Shown: positions 62,141 to 64,000 of the stretch, piece after piece
How the letters are laid out: the number at the start of each line of letters is the position of its first letter
Numbering within the stretch: position 1 is the first letter of the stretch
Assembly (NCBI RefSeq): GCF_042657385.1
Contig: NZ_JBHSLA010000003.1
Location: forward strand, 1 to 64,000
DNA length: 64,000 bases
Source: Algorimicrobium hallyeonense
GTDB taxonomy: Bacteria > Bacteroidota > Bacteroidia > Flavobacteriales > Flavobacteriaceae
Reading direction: 5' to 3'
The notes under the pieces: model-generated
What the model saw: only the letters and a program-made list of their open reading frames with translations
Told to the model about the DNA's origin: nothing
Databases searched by the model: none
Made by a program: the position numbers and the translations under genes

Positions 62141-62338
62141 ATGGCTGGAATTGCAAACTATATAAAAGAATCATTTGGAGAACTAAAAAACAATGTGACT
62201 TGGCCAACATGGGCAGAAGGACAGAAGTTAACAGTTTTGGTAGCAGTGTTCTCTATCATTTTTTCACTAGCTATTTGGGGTGTTGACACGGTATTTAGCA
62301 AAGCAATAGGATTTTACTTTCATTGGATTAACGGTTAA
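62141..62338 (+). CDS. secE: Preprotein translocase subunit SecE
   Basis: The 65-residue single-helix form: NYIKESFGELKNNVTWPTWA (about 6-25), including the conserved W-P-T-W, and one membrane helix (LTVLVAVFSIIFSLAIWGVD, about 30-49). It stabilises SecY. nusG follows 11 bases later. Confidence 0.96.
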   Translation: MAGIANYIKESFGELKNNVTWPTWAEGQKLTVLVAVFSIIFSLAIWGVDTVFSKAIGFYFHWING

Positions 62339-62349
62339 AATAAAATTTT

Positions 62350-62904
62350 ATGTCTGAAGGAAATGAGAAAAAGTGGTATGTCGTTAGAGCTGTAAGCGGT
62401 CAAGAAAATAAAATTAAAGCTTATATAGAAACGGAAATAGCACGTTTAGGATATGAAGATTTTGTTGAGCAGGTTTTAGTTCCAACGGAAACAGTAATCC
62501 AAATACGTAACGGTAAGAAAACAAACAAAGAAAAGGTTTATTTCCCAGGTTACATCATGATAAAAGCAAATTTAACTGGAGAAATTCCTCACATTATAAA
62601 ATCAGTAACAAACGTTATTGGCTTTTTAGGAGAAACAAAAGGAGGAGATCCAGTGCCATTAAGACAATCTGAAGTAAACAGAATGTTAGGTAAAGTTGAT
62701 GAGTTATCATTAGAAGCTGATACAAATGTGGCTATTCCATTTAATATTGGTGAAACCGTTAAAGTTATTGATGGACCATTCAATGGATTTGATGGGACAA
62801 TTGAGAAAATTAACGAAGAAAAGCGTAAGCTTGAAGTAATGGTGAAAATTTTCGGAAGAAAAACACCATTGGAATTAAGCTATATGCAAGTAGAAAAAGT
62901 ATAA
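62350..62904 (+). CDS. nusG: Transcription termination/antitermination protein NusG
   Basis: A 184-residue NusG with NGN domain (KWYVVRAVSGQENKIKAYIE, about 7-26) and FPGYIMIK (about 65-72), then a KOW domain with GETVKVIDGPFNGFDGTIEK (about 135-154). It contacts RNA polymerase and couples transcription to translation. It lies between secE and rplK in the standard order. Confidence 0.97.
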   Translation: MSEGNEKKWYVVRAVSGQENKIKAYIETEIARLGYEDFVEQVLVPTETVIQIRNGKKTNKEKVYFPGYIMIKANLTGEIPHIIKSVTNVIGFLGETKGGDPVPLRQSEVNRMLGKVDELSLEADTNVAIPFNIGETVKVIDGPFNGFDGTIEKINEEKRKLEVMVKIFGRKTPLELSYMQVEKV

Positions 62905-62924
62905 TAATTGTTACAATCATAAAG

Positions 62925-62956
62925 TGTAATCTTTAGCTTCAAAAAAAGAGATTACA
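62925..62956 (+). promoter_or_regulatory. Stem-loop in the nusG-rplK spacer
   Basis: TGTAATCT (62925-62932) pairs with AGATTACA (62949-62956), with a 16-base loop. It lies 20 bases before the rplK start. It could be part of an L1-binding translational operator, since L1 autoregulates rplK-rplA in other bacteria, but the sequence does not prove it. Confidence 0.35.
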
Positions 62957-62976
62957 AAAAAACTAAATTATTAAAA

Positions 62977-63417
62977 ATGGCAAAAGAGTTAAGTAAAGTA
63001 GTTAAACTACAAGTAAGGGGAGGTGCAGCGAATCCGTCGCCACCGGTTGGACCCGCTTTAGGTGCCGCTGGAGTTAATATCATGGAGTTCTGTAAGCAGT
63101 TTAATGCTAGAACACAAGATAAGCCTGGTAAAGTTTTACCAGTGGTTATTATGGTATACAAAGACAAATCATTTGACTTTGTTATCAAAACGCCTCCTGC
63201 AGCTGTACAATTATTAGAAGCGGCCAAAGTGAAAAAGGGTTCAGGTGAACCACACATTAAAAAAGTAGCAAAAGTTTCTTGGGATCAGGTTAGAACCATC
63301 GCTGAAGATAAAATGCAAGATCTAAATGCATTTACAATCGAAAAAGCCATGACAATGGTTGCGGGTACTGCTAGATCAATGGGTATAACTGTTAAAGGCG
63401 GTACTGCCCCTAATTAA
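62977..63417 (+). CDS. rplK: 50S ribosomal protein L11
   Basis: This 146-residue protein has the L11 start VVKLQVRGGAANPSPPVGPA and GAAGVNIMEFCKQFNART (about 33-50), and the C-terminal rRNA-binding domain ending KGGTAPN. It forms the GTPase-associated centre. rplA follows after 17 bases. Confidence 0.98.
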   Translation: MAKELSKVVKLQVRGGAANPSPPVGPALGAAGVNIMEFCKQFNARTQDKPGKVLPVVIMVYKDKSFDFVIKTPPAAVQLLEAAKVKKGSGEPHIKKVAKVSWDQVRTIAEDKMQDLNAFTIEKAMTMVAGTARSMGITVKGGTAPN

Positions 63418-63434
63418 TCTAAAAAAATTGTAAA

Positions 63435-64000
63435 ATGGCAAGATTAACAAAGAAACAAAAAGAAGCTGTAGCAAAAATCGAGAAAGGTAGAGTATACTCT
63501 GTCGGTGAAGCTTCAGCATTAGTAAAAGAAATAACCAATACTAAGTTTGATGCATCTGTTGATTTGGCAATACGTTTAGGCGTAGATCCAAGAAAAGCAA
63601 ATCAAATGGTAAGAGGCGTTGTAACGCTTCCTCACGGTACTGGTAAAGACGTAAAAGTTTTAGCATTAGTAACACCAGATAAAGAAGCAGAAGCTAAAGA
63701 AGCTGGTGCAGATTACGTTGGTTTAGATGAATACCTTGATAAAATTAAAGGTGGTTGGACAAACGTAGATGTTATTGTAACTATGCCAAGTGTTATGGGT
63801 AAATTAGGTCCTTTAGGACGTGTATTAGGTCCTCGTGGTTTAATGCCTAACCCAAAGACAGGTACAGTAACAATGGATATTGCTAAAGCTGTTAGCGATG
63901 TAAAAGCTGGTAAAATTGATTTTAAAGTTGATAAAACTGGTATTGTACACGCATCAATAGGTAAAGCATCTTTCAGTGCTGATAAAATTGCAGGTAATGC
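63435..64000 (+). CDS. rplA: 50S ribosomal protein L1 (5' part, runs off the window)
   Basis: Translation from the ATG at 63435 gives MARLTKKQKEAVAKIEKGR, then LAIRLGVDPRKANQMVRGVV and GPLGRVLGPRGLMPNPKTGT, all L1 signatures. About 188 of some 230 residues are inside the window. L1 forms the ribosomal stalk and represses its own operon in many bacteria. It lies 17 bases after rplK. Confidence 0.97.
   Translation, partial: MARLTKKQKEAVAKIEKGRVYSVGEASALVKEITNTKFDASVDLAIRLGVDPRKANQMVRGVVTLPHGTGKDVKVLALVTPDKEAEAKEAGADYVGLDEYLDKIKGGWTNVDVIVTMPSVMGKLGPLGRVLGPRGLMPNPKTGTVTMDIAKAVSDVKAGKIDFKVDKTGIVHASIGKASFSADKIAGN

Overview
The window looks like a chromosomal stretch from a low-GC marine-type Flavobacteriaceae (Bacteroidota). 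The grounds are: promoters of the TTTG / TAnnTTTG type, a tmRNA whose tag reads GENNYALAA, a type IX secretion (T9SS) C-terminal sorting domain, almost no Shine-Dalgarno sequences except a strong one before rpsU, and families typical of this group (DUF2851, DUF1343, KdsA with gliding-group glycosyltransferases). The genus cannot be fixed from the sequence alone.

Layout. 1-5.2 kb is an accessory island beside the 3' end of ssrA (tmRNA, minus strand). It holds the end of an IS3-family element with an A-rich -1 frameshift site and a compact three-gene restriction-modification cassette: an autoregulated XRE controller, a nuclease-methylase fusion and a specificity subunit. Inverted copies of a TTGTTGTAAGTARTGC motif bracket the cassette. 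5.9-15 kb is mostly housekeeping and membrane genes: an alanine/saccharopine dehydrogenase-like enzyme, an SDR, small membrane proteins, creD with a winged-helix regulator that shares an operator with it, a GNAT, an outer-membrane protein and kdsA. typA lies at 15.3-17.1 kb.

17.2-31.1 kb is a surface polysaccharide locus. It contains two mirrored GT2 + GT-C membrane pairs, a FemAB-like acyltransferase, a PLP aminotransferase and a 3,4-ketoisomerase of the dTDP-3-amino-sugar route, a Wzx-type flippase, a phytanoyl-CoA dioxygenase-like enzyme and further glycosyltransferases. ftsE, a ~1000-residue TPR protein and an outer-membrane barrel follow. 37-58 kb is a mixed core: a lipoprotein amidohydrolase, a methyltransferase, a sterol desaturase-like protein, a pair of secreted paralogues, a NamZ-like exo-muramidase (DUF1343), an FtsX-like permease, a cysteine synthase-like enzyme, a T9SS cargo protein, a HipA-like kinase with DUF3037, a K+ channel, an alanine/glycine symporter carrying an unusual extracytoplasmic insert, and an acyl-CoA dehydrogenase. 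The dehydrogenase 3' end is followed by an 89-bp tandem array made of copies of its own last codons.

58.2-64 kb is translation machinery: rpsU (strong Shine-Dalgarno), xerC, hpf, then tRNA-Thr(TGT), Tyr, Gly, Thr(GGT), tuf, tRNA-Trp, secE, nusG, rplK and the start of rplA. The Thr-Tyr-Gly-Thr-tuf order and anticodons match the classical tufB operon. The best candidates for something undescribed are the 89-bp array, the lipoyl-like domain inserted in the symporter, the structured spacer inside the tRNA cluster and the motif-bracketed restriction cassette.
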